Below are positions 23,385 through 31,273 of a stretch of DNA of 44,169 nucleotides, piece by piece; within the stretch, counting starts at the first letter, position 1; every line of letters starts with the position of its first letter. The notes below the pieces were generated by a model. It was not told the DNA's origin, did no database searches, and was given only the letters and a program-made list of their open reading frames with translations. This DNA is from a virus. The translations under genes and the position numbers were made by a program. The DNA lies in IMG/VR virus record IMGVR_UViG_3300042319_000827, positions 1 to 44,169 of that record; one strand, given 5' to 3'.

Positions 23385-24350
23385 CTATTCAGCCAACCCA
23401 AAATAAGTCTTGCGCTGCTTAATCAGCTTTTCCTGCAATCCGGCGTCGTACATGACGCCTTTGCTGTCATACATGACTTCGAGTGAAACGCAGTAACAAT
23501 TGATGCTGTTCGCGCCTTCCGCCCACCAGTCGGCCTGCTCCTGGATTGTATAGACCTTGCCGTGCCGCTCAGCGTGCCAAGGCCTGGTTGTCGGCAATAG
23601 CGCTGAGCGGTGCATAACTTTGATATCTAAATCGTACCGCTTTGCCGCTTCTTCAGTTTCCTGCTGCCGCGCTGTCCGATATGCGTTATTAACCTCAGTG
23701 CGCGCGATAGTCATTGCTCGGCTGTGCTTGATGCTGAATTGCTCTGCCATGATACCGGCCAGCGTGCGCGGTGATTTGCCGTTAATCATGGCCTCGCCGA
23801 TTGCGCGGGCCAGGTCTGCGCCCAAGTCGCCGCTAAATTTGTCCATGCTGTTGAATGTGCGCTGGAACACGATTTCGATTCTGCGCCGGTACGAATCAGA
23901 CAAAAGTACCTGTTCAAACGTCAGTTGGCTGGTGATGCCAATTTCATAGCCGGCCTGAACCGCCAATAAATTGACACGCCCAAGCGTGTCTGCAGCACCT
24001 GCGTCATAAGGGCTTCTAATGAAAGCGTCAAAAAACCAGCGCGGCGGCTTTGTTGGCTCGCCGGTTTCAAACCATGAATCGATGGTGTCAAGAATGAATG
24101 CTCGAACATCACGATACGGATCCAGCATGTAGGTATAAACCTCGCGATTCATCGCAAGGCTATTGCCGTCCGGCACTGTGCTGTTCGTGTGTTGCAGGTT
24201 CAGCAGATACGTTTTGATTTCTGCCGCCGCACCTTTCAGTCGCCTATTTAACTCGCGCTCAGCTCTGGCCCGGTTAGCGCTCTGCCGAGTCGGGTCTTGC
24301 TCTACTGTCAGCCGCTTGGCGTTATGGTGCAGCTTGCCGCATTCACACAT
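23385..24350 (-). CDS. Head morphogenesis protein (Mu F-like)
   Basis: This 321-residue protein follows the portal and carries the phage Mu F signature near its end: MTIARTEVNNAYRTARQQET, RPWHAERHGKVYTIQEQADWW, then NCYCVSLEV. These minor head proteins lie inside the capsid and help portal and scaffold assembly. ATG 24350 overlaps the portal stop by 8 bases. An in-frame start at 24395 would add a basic extension inside the portal gene and has no ribosome site. The N-terminal MCECGKLHHN might bind metal. Confidence 0.85.
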   Translation of the reverse strand: MCECGKLHHNAKRLTVEQDPTRQSANRARAERELNRRLKGAAAEIKTYLLNLQHTNSTVPDGNSLAMNREVYTYMLDPYRDVRAFILDTIDSWFETGEPTKPPRWFFDAFIRSPYDAGAADTLGRVNLLAVQAGYEIGITSQLTFEQVLLSDSYRRRIEIVFQRTFNSMDKFSGDLGADLARAIGEAMINGKSPRTLAGIMAEQFSIKHSRAMTIARTEVNNAYRTARQQETEEAAKRYDLDIKVMHRSALLPTTRPWHAERHGKVYTIQEQADWWAEGANSINCYCVSLEVMYDSKGVMYDAGLQEKLIKQRKTYFGLAE

Positions 24351-25767
24351 TGGCCGGCGCTTCCTCTGCGTCAGCTGATTCAGCTTCAGCGTCATCAGGC
24401 AGTGTTTCGTCTGGCATCGGAAAATTATTCCTCAGCTGTTTATACCCAGCCTCTTTCCGGATCTCGTCAGTAGTGAATACCACCCCGTCACCGCCGCGGC
24501 CCTGTACGTTAACCTGCGCCATTTTAAGTGCCGCTTCAATCTTCTGACCGGCTGACGGAGCAGTTAAATCTGACCAAGCCACAACGTGACCATCTTTCGG
24601 CGCTGGCAGTGCTCCGTACATGAAGCACCAGTTCAAAAATGAGTCGATGAAATCAGTGCAGACGTTAACCCGTCGAGACTGCATCATACGCATCAGACCG
24701 GCTGTGTCTTCGTCGCCGGCCTTGACGCCTGATTGTGTGCCAACTAAAACCTTGGCCGGTATTTGCACCGATGCTGCGTATTCTTCCAGCGCCATATCCT
24801 TGTAAATTTTCGGGTCTGGCACTGTGTTATTCATTGGCTTTGCTTCAACGCCGCTCATAAATAAGACTTCGTCAAGGCCTTCTTTCATGTCTTTCAAGCT
24901 GTCATTGATGCCGGTCAATACTTCTTCGCTGATTTGTTGCCCAGGCTGCAGCGGTGTCAGAATTTGCTTGTTCGCAGCCGCCAGCCACGACGCCTCGCCG
25001 CCTGACCCGCGGATCTTGTCCCAGTCCAGCAGCGCATTGAACCCAGCCTCGTTTGCCGGCGTGCCGTAGATGCTTCCGCCCACCGCGTTTTCTGACAGAA
25101 TAATTAGCCGGCTATGGTGAATCGTGAAACTTTCAGCTGCCTTGGCATCACGGTTACCGGTGCCGGTTGCTGAATACGTGTAATTTACCGGTCGATTGTA
25201 GTTTTCGCTGACTGGGTTTGTGTCGATGTCGTTTGGCTCTAACTGGCCCTCCCAAAGCGGCATCAGCTCGATTATTTGCGAGTCAGACACATTGCCAAGC
25301 GGCTTGTCCGGTGCCTGTCCATCACGCACCCGAATGAACAAAGCAGAATACCGACCAGTGCGCTGCATCCGGTCAGCGTCCCTGATGTGTCGCCATAACT
25401 TCAGGCGCTTGGCCATCTGATTAACAGTCTTTTCCCACGGCGTTTCGCTGTGGTCGTCGTCATCACCTTCGCGGACGGTCGGCGAGTCCATCCAGCACAG
25501 GTTCACCGGGATCACAATGCCGGCCTTTGCTAATCCGTTACGCTCAGCCATGTTCCAGTGCATATAAAAGTCGACCTGCATCGGGTAGCCGTAATCAAAC
25601 CATGCTTTAGCGTGCTTCATGTCGGCAAACGGATCTGAACCGCCAAACCCTGAGCCGCGAAAGAATGATTCTCTCCGCTGCGCATTTAGCGCCATAGTGA
25701 GTTTGTTCAGCTGCAGCATCTGCTGATACTGCTGCGAGTTAACGCGCGGCTTGCTTGATTTGGTCAT
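24343..25767 (-). CDS. Portal protein (DUF1073 / Acb1-like type)
   Basis: This 474-residue protein has the portal pattern: GSDPFADMKHAKAWFDYGYP, NGLAKAGIVIPVNLCWMDSP, KRLKLWRHIRDADRMQRTGR, YSALFIRVRDGQ, FTIHHSRLIILSENAVGGS, and VQIPAKVLVGTQSGVKAGDE. It forms the dodecameric ring at the packaging vertex. It stands between TerL and the MuF-like gene, as is standard. The acidic C-terminus (PDDAEAESADAEEAPANV) is unusual but unlikely to alter the call. Confidence 0.9.
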   Translation of the reverse strand: MTKSSKPRVNSQQYQQMLQLNKLTMALNAQRRESFFRGSGFGGSDPFADMKHAKAWFDYGYPMQVDFYMHWNMAERNGLAKAGIVIPVNLCWMDSPTVREGDDDDHSETPWEKTVNQMAKRLKLWRHIRDADRMQRTGRYSALFIRVRDGQAPDKPLGNVSDSQIIELMPLWEGQLEPNDIDTNPVSENYNRPVNYTYSATGTGNRDAKAAESFTIHHSRLIILSENAVGGSIYGTPANEAGFNALLDWDKIRGSGGEASWLAAANKQILTPLQPGQQISEEVLTGINDSLKDMKEGLDEVLFMSGVEAKPMNNTVPDPKIYKDMALEEYAASVQIPAKVLVGTQSGVKAGDEDTAGLMRMMQSRRVNVCTDFIDSFLNWCFMYGALPAPKDGHVVAWSDLTAPSAGQKIEAALKMAQVNVQGRGGDGVVFTTDEIRKEAGYKQLRNNFPMPDETLPDDAEAESADAEEAPANV

Positions 25768-25824
25768 GTTTGTGGCCCCGATTGAGTTAGCGCAATTATG
25801 CGTCAGTTTATTGGCGGTGGCAAT

Positions 25825-27066
25825 TTATCGCCGACCGGGCCGGACAAATGTTATTTCTTGGCCAATCCGGATCCGCTCAACCGCATAGCGTAGTGAATCA
25901 ATGAAATGGTTAAAGTCGTCTATAGGTTTGTTGGTCGGCTTGTTGGTCTTCTTATCGATAGCCCAGCTGTAGTTGTAAAATTCAGTCATAAACTCAACCA
26001 GGTGCGAGTTGACGATTATTTCGTATTCAAGCAGGAAGTCTATGCCGGCATTAACTGAGTCTGGCCCCTTCTGAGCTGGCGATACATTGACGCCTTTCGC
26101 CCTGATGTAGTCGATTGATTTCGGCTCTGAACTGTCTGCAGTGGTCGTGTGCTTATGTGCCAGCATCGACTTTATTTTTTCTGCAATATCAGCGTTTGGC
26201 AGTCCTTTTTCATAAAACCCGTCATAAACTAGAATCCGTTTATTTACCTTGTCCACGTAGGAAATATTGAAAGCAGACGGATCGTTTGTGTAACCAAAGT
26301 CCAGACCCTGGACGCATTCAAGCCCATGCAGCTCTTCCTGCCTGATAACTCGCTGCGTCACATTAGTGAATATCAGGCCTTCAGCCGTACCCCAATTCCC
26401 GAGCGCGTAGATGTTGTAATAACGCGGGTTCGACTTCCTTTTGTTCTCCATTACCATTTTGTATTCATTGTCGATGAATGCGTTATCGGCATAAGTCGTT
26501 TTTAGCGTGAACACTCCCTGGATCGGATCGTCAAAAAATACGCGCTTTATCCAATGCTGTTCGCTGATCGGGTTAAGCGTCAGGATGATTTGTTTTAATG
26601 CTCCGGTCTCACCGCGCAAACGCAAGTCGAGCTGCTCAAAGTCTTCTTGTGTAAGCTCCGTTGCTTCCTCGCACCAAATTGAAGTAACGCCCTCGATCGA
26701 TTTCAGCTTTTCGACATCATCAAGGCCGCTGAACATAATCTGCGCCCCTGTTGACCGGTAAACCATCGTCTTATCTGTCAGGTTTATGTCGAATTCTTTG
26801 ACCAGGCCCCACTTACTGATAATGTTTTTCATCAGCGTGAACACTGAGCGCTTAATGGTGCGATCTACTTTGCGGATAATCAGAAAGTTGTGCTTGCAAT
26901 GCTGCTCTTTCAGCAGCCGGTAAAGTATTTTGCGGGCGACTATGTGCGATTTGCCGGAGCCAGCACCGCCCCATAGAATTTGATAGCGGGACTGATCAAC
27001 GAATGCCGGAACAAATGCCGGCGATTTCTCTTTGACATGCTTTCTGAATAACGCCAGATTTACCAT
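25825..27066 (-). CDS. terL: Terminase large subunit
   Basis: This 413-residue packaging motor has Walker A GGAGSGKS at residues 33-40, Walker B with catalytic Glu in TSIWCEEATELT, and the RNase H-type nuclease acidic residues in GLDFGYTNDPSAF, the middle Asp region (ADSSEPKSID) and DDFNHFIDSLRYA. This is the PBSX/SPP1-like Terminase_3 group, often associated with headful packaging, which agrees with a circularly permuted genome. The start at 27066 overlaps the TerS end. Confidence 0.95.
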   Translation of the reverse strand: MVNLALFRKHVKEKSPAFVPAFVDQSRYQILWGGAGSGKSHIVARKILYRLLKEQHCKHNFLIIRKVDRTIKRSVFTLMKNIISKWGLVKEFDINLTDKTMVYRSTGAQIMFSGLDDVEKLKSIEGVTSIWCEEATELTQEDFEQLDLRLRGETGALKQIILTLNPISEQHWIKRVFFDDPIQGVFTLKTTYADNAFIDNEYKMVMENKRKSNPRYYNIYALGNWGTAEGLIFTNVTQRVIRQEELHGLECVQGLDFGYTNDPSAFNISYVDKVNKRILVYDGFYEKGLPNADIAEKIKSMLAHKHTTTADSSEPKSIDYIRAKGVNVSPAQKGPDSVNAGIDFLLEYEIIVNSHLVEFMTEFYNYSWAIDKKTNKPTNKPIDDFNHFIDSLRYAVERIRIGQEITFVRPGRR

Positions 27067-27473
27067 TCATTTGAGCCGTCATCTACTATGCGGTGAGTTA
27101 CGTCAATCAGCTGCTTATCCAGGCCAAGCAGTTTCGCCTTGCTCATTGTCGCTGAAACCGCCGCTGACGACTGGACAGTCTCAGCGCTTAATGCGGCCTG
27201 CCTTGCTTCTTCCAGCTCAACCAGCAGCGATTCAACAGTTATTGCGGCCTTTTTTGCGATATTATCACGTAAATTTCGTACCCTTACCGCAATCTTATCC
27301 TTAGCCATCATCTGAGACGCCTTAACGTCAACTGTGTCAGGCTTCATCTTCCCAGCATTATAAGCCCGCCGATACGCTTCAGCATATGAGATTGGCTTAT
27401 CGAATTCATCGACTCCGGTCGCAACTTCCAAGCAGAATTTTTCTTCCTTCGCTGTTAATTTTGGCTCTGCCAT
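27060..27473 (-). CDS. terS: Terminase small subunit
   Basis: This 137-residue protein matches Terminase_2 small subunits: KLTAKEEKFCLEVATGVDEF, YAEAYRRAYNAGKMKPDTVD, then a helical oligomerisation part (LLVELEEARQAALSAETVQS) and the C-terminal KAKLLGLDKQLIDVTHRIVD. It recognises the packaging site. It is the first gene of the head block and lies behind a terminator and an isolated copy of the shared motif at 27488-27502. Confidence 0.92.
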   Translation of the reverse strand: MAEPKLTAKEEKFCLEVATGVDEFDKPISYAEAYRRAYNAGKMKPDTVDVKASQMMAKDKIAVRVRNLRDNIAKKAAITVESLLVELEEARQAALSAETVQSSAAVSATMSKAKLLGLDKQLIDVTHRIVDDGSNEW

Positions 27474-27487
27474 ACATCACCAGTTTC

Positions 27488-27502
27488 ATCACAATTTAAA
27501 GC
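27488..27502 (-). promoter_or_regulatory. Isolated copy of shared motif upstream of terS
   Basis: Minus-strand GCTTTAAATTGTGAT matches the motif at one base short of full identity (GCTTTA-N3-TGTGAG). No good -10 box follows at the spacing seen elsewhere. A 6-bp inverted repeat AGTTTA-GCTCA-TAAACT (27503-27519) lies just upstream. Confidence 0.35.
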
Positions 27503-27523
27503 AGTTTAGCTCATAAACTAAAA

Positions 27524-27547
27524 ACGATAAAGCCCGCTATTGCGGAC
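27524..27547 (-). terminator. Probable intrinsic terminator before terS
   Basis: On the minus strand CCGC-AATA-GCGG (27534-27545), flanked by further partial pairing, is followed by GCTTTATCGTTTTT. The stem is short and the T tract interrupted, so strength is uncertain. It separates the replication-side genes from the head genes. Confidence 0.5.
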
Positions 27548-27568
27548 TGTCCACCATCAGGATTATGG

Positions 27569-28051
27569 TTAGTAAATTCTGTTCACGTTAATGCCAGCGC
27601 TTTGCAGGGAGTTATAAACGTCGTTCTTTGCCTGAAACATGGCCTCACCCATAACCCGCTGAAAAAATACACCAGCCATTGCGACCGCCAAGGCATCATA
27701 CCGGCTAAGTGCGCAGTCTTTCAGCTGCGACTCTTGCCCGGCGCCCATGCAAGCCTGCCTGAATTCTTCTGACTCGAGCACGTCTTTCATGCGTGCAGTA
27801 GTTAACGTTTTAACCTGCTCCCAAACCATGATGCGGAACGGACTGACCTCTGCAACAAGTTTTGCGTGGTCGTAGCTAGACGAACCGCGCTTAATCGTAA
27901 ACTCAGCGCCCTGCACTTCAAAGAAAGCCGCAATCTCTTTCTCAATCATTGCCTGGAATGCTTCGTCGGGCAGCATGTTGAAAAACTGCACCTTTACGGA
28001 CTCTTTAATCTTCTCCTGCACTTGCTGAAACGTCGTCAAGTCGTTACTCAT
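27569..28051 (-). CDS. Hypothetical protein, 160 residues
   Basis: GGAA precedes ATG 28051. This mainly helical protein (LTTFQQVQEKIKESVKVQFF; FRIMVWEQVKTLTTARMKDV; RYDALAVAMAGVFFQRVMGE) shows no known motif. Its place after the resolvase and before the terminase suggests a role in DNA processing or packaging, but that is only context. Confidence 0.65.
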   Translation of the reverse strand: MSNDLTTFQQVQEKIKESVKVQFFNMLPDEAFQAMIEKEIAAFFEVQGAEFTIKRGSSSYDHAKLVAEVSPFRIMVWEQVKTLTTARMKDVLESEEFRQACMGAGQESQLKDCALSRYDALAVAMAGVFFQRVMGEAMFQAKNDVYNSLQSAGINVNRIY

Positions 28052-28068
28052 GTTATTTCCTCTGCCAA

Positions 28069-28503
28069 TTAACCATAAATTGCCACAATGGCCGCGTCTC
28101 GCTGGTCGGCGTTACTCTTTCCGGTCCAGCCCGTAATTTTGTTGAAGTATGCCGCGTCTGTTTTCGCCTGCATTTTCACTGGCCCGCGGATCGGGCGAAC
28201 CAGTTTTACCATGTATCCGGCATGCTCAAGCATTTCGTGCAGCAGCCTGGTAACTGCCATTACCTGCCCGACATTTGTCGCCACCTTGATGCTAACCGCT
28301 TTGTTTTTTGTCGCGTGGCTAGCGAAAAGGCCTTTGTTTGCCTCCACGTTCTCGAGCTTTACCACTACCTGCGATTTGTCGAACTGCGAAAGGAACTCCA
28401 GCATTTCGCAGAATTTGACGTTTTTAAGCTGGCCAATTTTGCTGCCAGATACCACTGCAACGCCTGACGCCTTTAAGTCAGGGTCAATGCCCACGACAAT
28501 CAT
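28069..28503 (-). CDS. RuvC-like Holliday-junction resolvase
   Basis: This 144-residue protein has the RNase H-fold acidic residues of RuvC-type resolvases: Asp7 in VVGIDPDLKASGVAV, Glu51 in VVKLENVEA, and Asp133/Asp136 in the C-terminal NADQRDAAIVAIYG. Phage RuvC-like enzymes resolve recombination and replication branches so that DNA can be packaged. It is shorter than cellular RuvC, as is usual for phage. The start overlaps the upstream stop as ATGA. Confidence 0.85.
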   Translation of the reverse strand: MIVVGIDPDLKASGVAVVSGSKIGQLKNVKFCEMLEFLSQFDKSQVVVKLENVEANKGLFASHATKNKAVSIKVATNVGQVMAVTRLLHEMLEHAGYMVKLVRPIRGPVKMQAKTDAAYFNKITGWTGKSNADQRDAAIVAIYG

Positions 28504-28661
28504 TTCCGCACCTCATGCCAGCGCCAAACCATTCCATCCTTAACCAGTTGACCCTGTTCAACCATGCGCTGCGCTACCTCGCGGCTATTCGGCTTCAGAG
28601 CTTGAATAACTACGCCTGATTCCTGGGCGCGCTTTCTGATTTGATCGTGCAGGCTGTTCAT
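28500..28661 (-). CDS. Small protein, 53 residues, possible winged-helix-like
   Basis: MNSLHDQIRKRAQESGVVIQ continues PNSREVAQRMVEQGQLVKDG and ends WRWHEVRK. The spacing of helices and the closing Trp strand resemble very small winged-helix modules, but this is a weak impression. It overlaps both neighbours by four bases (ATGA), good support that it is translated. Confidence 0.6.
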   Translation of the reverse strand: MNSLHDQIRKRAQESGVVIQALKPNSREVAQRMVEQGQLVKDGMVWRWHEVRK

Positions 28662-28861
28662 ACCGGATTCCCCGCAACTTCAATGCAGCATACCGGAACG
28701 CCAACGCCTTTTTCTTTCTGCATTGCTGCGTCGAGCTTTTCGATTGTGTCGCATTCAACACGGCCGCGCACTGCCAAACCACGCTTGCGCCGGACGATTA
28801 CTTTTTTGCCGTTCCGGATCAACGCTTGCGCGTGACTTTTGGTGATTGTCATTAAGTTCAT
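28658..28861 (-). CDS. Small basic protein, 67 residues
   Basis: GGAG lies five bases before ATG 28861. The product (MNLMTITKSHAQALIRNGKK, then VIVRRKRGLAVRGRVECDTI) is strongly basic at its centre and ends in a short beta segment with CC (VCCIEVAGNPV). It probably touches nucleic acid. An in-frame start at 28954 would extend into the upstream gene and lacks a ribosome site. Confidence 0.6.
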   Translation of the reverse strand: MNLMTITKSHAQALIRNGKKVIVRRKRGLAVRGRVECDTIEKLDAAMQKEKGVGVPVCCIEVAGNPV

Positions 28862-28877
28862 ATTTGCTCCAAACTTA

Positions 28878-29135
28878 TCAGTTATCTGATTTAAGGTGGC
28901 GCCAATCAATTTCCTTGATCCGCTCAACTGTCGCCGCGACTTCTTCCAGCCCATTCAGCGCCCGGTTAAAATTCGACTGAGCCACGCCATTCAGGCTTGA
29001 TGCTGTCGCATCTGACAGCCCGCGCACAAGGTAATCACTTAACGCCGCCTTTATGTCATCGCTGGCGATTCTGGTTAAGCTGAAAAGCAGCTGCAGGCGT
29101 TCTGCGGTCTGGCCGCCTTGGGTTAGATATCTCAT
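28878..29135 (-). CDS. PapB/FocB-like transcriptional regulator
   Basis: This 85-residue protein matches the PapB family, which controls fimbrial operons in enterobacteria: LLFSLTRIASDDIKAALSDY, LVRGLSDATASSLNGVAQSN, FNRALNGLEEVAATVERI. The helix-turn-helix lies around residues 40-60. Phage members are probably regulators of phage or host genes. The ATG overlaps the next upstream stop. Confidence 0.75.
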   Translation of the reverse strand: MRYLTQGGQTAERLQLLFSLTRIASDDIKAALSDYLVRGLSDATASSLNGVAQSNFNRALNGLEEVAATVERIKEIDWRHLKSDN

Positions 29136-29452
29136 GATTGACCACCTAACTGGCCGATCATCTTGGAAAACTGGTCTGCGCGCGCCGCTCTTGCGCTCTC
29201 TATAGTGACTGACAGGTCATGAAAATCATCGCACTTTGCTTTTGTTTTCTGTAGCGTGTAGCCATGCGCGGCCATAAACCACAAGAACCAATCAACAGTA
29301 AAAACGTGACCATCTTGCCAATTTACCGGCATATCTTCAGCATTGCTAAAATAATTTAGCATCGCCTTAAATATGTCTTTTTGGTCGTGAAAATCACGCA
29401 TAAAACTAGGAAGGTGTCGCCCTTGTTCTCGCCACTTTTTAAAATCGCTCAC
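29132..29452 (-). CDS. Hypothetical protein, 106 residues
   Basis: MSDFKKWREQGRHLPSFMRD is followed by an aromatic stretch (WQDGHVFTVDWFLWFMAAHG) and a helical charged end. Soluble, no known motif. Overlaps on both sides with neighbouring genes indicate one transcript. The Trp-rich centre may be a binding surface; function unknown. Confidence 0.62.
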   Translation of the reverse strand: MSDFKKWREQGRHLPSFMRDFHDQKDIFKAMLNYFSNAEDMPVNWQDGHVFTVDWFLWFMAAHGYTLQKTKAKCDDFHDLSVTIESARAARADQFSKMIGQLGGQS

Positions 29453-29928
29453 AACTCCCCCTTGCGCACACGCGCCAGGCTTTCACTGATTGAAAATACT
29501 GCATCAGCCAGTTGCGAATCCCCGGACAGCAGGCCTTTGCATGCGTTCAGCTCGTTGTACGCATTTGCCAGATGAAGCGACGCCTCAGCCGGGATGCGAT
29601 CGGCTTTCAGGTTGTCGATGATGGCTTGCAGAATTGCATCAGCTTGGTCGGCCAGTTCTGCGTTTTGGCCGTTGAACTCTGAGGCTTTGCGGGCTGCTGC
29701 AATAAACATTTGCGAGTTTAGCAGGTTAGCGATTGAAACTGGCACTCCTTGATTTTGCGGACGCTCCTGATAGTCGCAAAAAGCTGCTTTGCAAGTTGGC
29801 TTATCGTAAGCGCACGGCACCCAAGCATTTATATGCCCAGCAAAACAATACCCGCTCCTTCTGAATGTTCCCGCTGCATAAAATTCAGCAGCAGCCGGAG
29901 CTTTTGACCAATCAACTATTGCACTCAT
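29449..29928 (-). CDS. Hypothetical protein, 159 residues
   Basis: The N-terminal third has scattered Cys/His (CFAGHINAWVPCAYDKPTCK, AAFCDY) that could bind a metal ion, and the rest is helical (AELADQADAILQAIIDNLKA; LHLANAYNELNACKGLL). It overlaps the downstream gene and the upstream regulator by four bases each. No family recognised. Confidence 0.62.
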   Translation of the reverse strand: MSAIVDWSKAPAAAEFYAAGTFRRSGYCFAGHINAWVPCAYDKPTCKAAFCDYQERPQNQGVPVSIANLLNSQMFIAAARKASEFNGQNAELADQADAILQAIIDNLKADRIPAEASLHLANAYNELNACKGLLSGDSQLADAVFSISESLARVRKGEL

Positions 29929-30110
29929 TGCACCCGCTCCAATTCAGCACAAGCAGCCTCAACTGCGACCATGGTTTTCTCAGTTACATTTTTACCGCTT
30001 ACAAAGTTGTCAACCGTCAGCTTTGCGATGCCGGTTTTGTCAGCGATTGCGCGGGTGCCGATTCTCTTGGCCCGCTCGCGCAGCTTTTCTAAATATTCAA
30101 TTAATGGCAT
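29925..30110 (-). CDS. XRE-like helix-turn-helix regulator, 61 residues
   Basis: The sequence GTRAIADKTGIAKLTVDNFV then SGKNVTEKTMVAVEAACAEL fits the lambda-repressor-like fold, with helices 2-3 at about residues 18-38. It lacks any protease or dimerisation domain, so it resembles a Cro-type or accessory regulator. It lies two genes behind the minus-strand promoter at 30456-30484. Confidence 0.75.
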   Translation of the reverse strand: MPLIEYLEKLRERAKRIGTRAIADKTGIAKLTVDNFVSGKNVTEKTMVAVEAACAELERVQ

Positions 30111-30151
30111 TTTGCTCTCCCGATATTAGCCAGTAACCGACTGGCGGCAGC

Positions 30152-30409
30152 TTAAAAATTTAACCCTTGAAGGTTGTAAGACTGGATTCCTTTATAAATC
30201 AGTGACCGTTCCATTTTCAGAACAATCGTTAGTTCGGCTTTTTCTGTGTGTTTACGCATTGGCGATCCGCCGCACATACCTCCGCAATAATTGTCGTCAG
30301 GCACTTGCAATGACAGAGGCGACGAGATGATCTCTACGTCATCAGGTAGTGATTGCAAATAAGCTACCAGCTCGTCGCGTGTCATATAAAGATTTGATGG
30401 GGCGTGCAT
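30152..30409 (-). CDS. Hypothetical protein, 85 residues
   Basis: ATG 30409 has AGGA seven bases upstream and gives MHAPSNLYMTRDELVAYLQS, followed by PDDVEIISSPLSLQVPDDN and a Cys/Gly cluster CGGMCGG. A longer open frame to 30559 runs through the promoter at 30456-30484 and is rejected. This is the first gene behind that promoter. Function unknown. Confidence 0.6.
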   Translation of the reverse strand: MHAPSNLYMTRDELVAYLQSLPDDVEIISSPLSLQVPDDNYCGGMCGGSPMRKHTEKAELTIVLKMERSLIYKGIQSYNLQGLNF

Positions 30410-30447
30410 TTTTCTGTCCTCACTCACCGGCACCATGCCGCTGCTCA

Positions 30448-30473
30448 TGTGAGTAAATATAATTACACTCACA
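30448..30473. promoter_or_regulatory. Operator-like inverted repeat
   Basis: TGTGAGT (30448-30454) and ACTCACA (30467-30473) form a perfect 7-bp dyad separated by 12 bases and covering the -10 box of the minus-strand promoter. It is a good candidate for a dimeric repressor or a CRP/FNR-like protein. The same half-site, GTGAG, is part of the shared motif elsewhere. Confidence 0.5.
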
Positions 30474-30484
30474 ACATAAAGCAA
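30456..30484 (-). promoter_or_regulatory. Minus-strand promoter with shared motif
   Basis: Minus strand: TTGCTT (30479-30484), 17 bases, TATATT (30456-30461), with GCTTTATGTTGTGAGTGT from 30482. It drives 30409 and the regulators beyond it. The region from -35 to past -10 is almost the same as at 22182-22210. Confidence 0.6.
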
Positions 30485-30503
30485 GCAGCTTAAATAAAAA
30501 TAT

Positions 30504-30707
30504 TTATTTATTTTTGTTCTTCCAGCAAATCCGCAGCCTGCGCGCCATGTCTTGGCCATATTCTCCAGAATGCTGAGCCAGCCACCGCTTTATTCCTTCA
30601 GTGTCATGCTTCTGTGTTAGCTGACTGGCCAATAGCCAGCGCTGCTTGTCCTGCTCGATTGCCTCGCGCACTTCGGCGGCCTGGTTGCATAGGTTGCCGG
30701 TTATCAC
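30504..30707 (-). CDS. Hypothetical protein, 67 residues
   Basis: The ATG overlaps the DUF1367 stop as ATGA. MITGNLCNQAAEVREAIEQD, KQRWLLASQLTQKHDTEGIK and RRLRICWKNKNK describe a helical, basic protein of a type often found beside phage replication genes. No motif is recognised. It ends about 20 bases before the minus-strand promoter. Confidence 0.58.
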   Translation of the reverse strand: MITGNLCNQAAEVREAIEQDKQRWLLASQLTQKHDTEGIKRWLAQHSGEYGQDMARRLRICWKNKNK

Positions 30708-31273
30708 TCAAACCTCAAAAGCGCGTCCGCCAGCTCATCCTGGTTACTAAAAATCCCCGACAGACATAGCTGCCAACAAACATCCAAAATAGCCCGGTAG
30801 TACGCATCGAACTGAACCTGGTCCATCTTGGCAAAGCTAATCGACTTCGGCACCCGCTTCGGGCCGGCTGGCGTGTGTATATCGTCGTAAAACCCGGCTT
30901 GCACTGTGACGTAAGCGCGGAATTGCTCGAAATCTCTGGCAAGTGATATTCCACTGCGTTTACGGTTTAGCTCGCTTATAAATCCGTCGTTAACTGCATT
31001 AATGGTTTCATCGCTCATGCCTAAACGTCGCCAATACTCGGCCAGCTTTTCAACTGTGGCCATTTCCACATTCGACACAAAGCAGGCCGGCTCCCACGAA
31101 TCAAAAGCCAGCTTGAGCAGTGCGAAAGTTTTTCTGTGATGGCCCAGATTGCGCTTAACCTTCACAGTATGCGTATGCTGCACGCCGGCCGGCACCTTGC
31201 GCGCCTGCTCTAAATCGTGCGCAGTGGCAGCACGGAAGATGTCGCCGACTCGGACCAGGTCGAATTCAGCCAT
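30704..31273 (-). CDS. DUF1367 family protein
   Basis: This 189-residue protein fits DUF1367: VKVKRNLGHHRKTFALLKLA, FDSWEPACFVSN, then PKSISFAKMDQVQFDAYYRA and a helical C-terminus. The family is common in lambdoid and related phages next to replication and recombination genes (lambda ninB region) and is thought to act in DNA metabolism, but its activity is not established. The start overlaps the HAD-like gene's stop. Confidence 0.82.
   Translation of the reverse strand: MAEFDLVRVGDIFRAATAHDLEQARKVPAGVQHTHTVKVKRNLGHHRKTFALLKLAFDSWEPACFVSNVEMATVEKLAEYWRRLGMSDETINAVNDGFISELNRKRSGISLARDFEQFRAYVTVQAGFYDDIHTPAGPKRVPKSISFAKMDQVQFDAYYRAILDVCWQLCLSGIFSNQDELADALLRFE

Noticed and set aside
30410-30559. 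N-terminal extension of the 30152-30409 gene with a membrane helix
   Set aside because: The extension runs through a strong promoter and operator dyad, while ATG 30409 has its own ribosome site.
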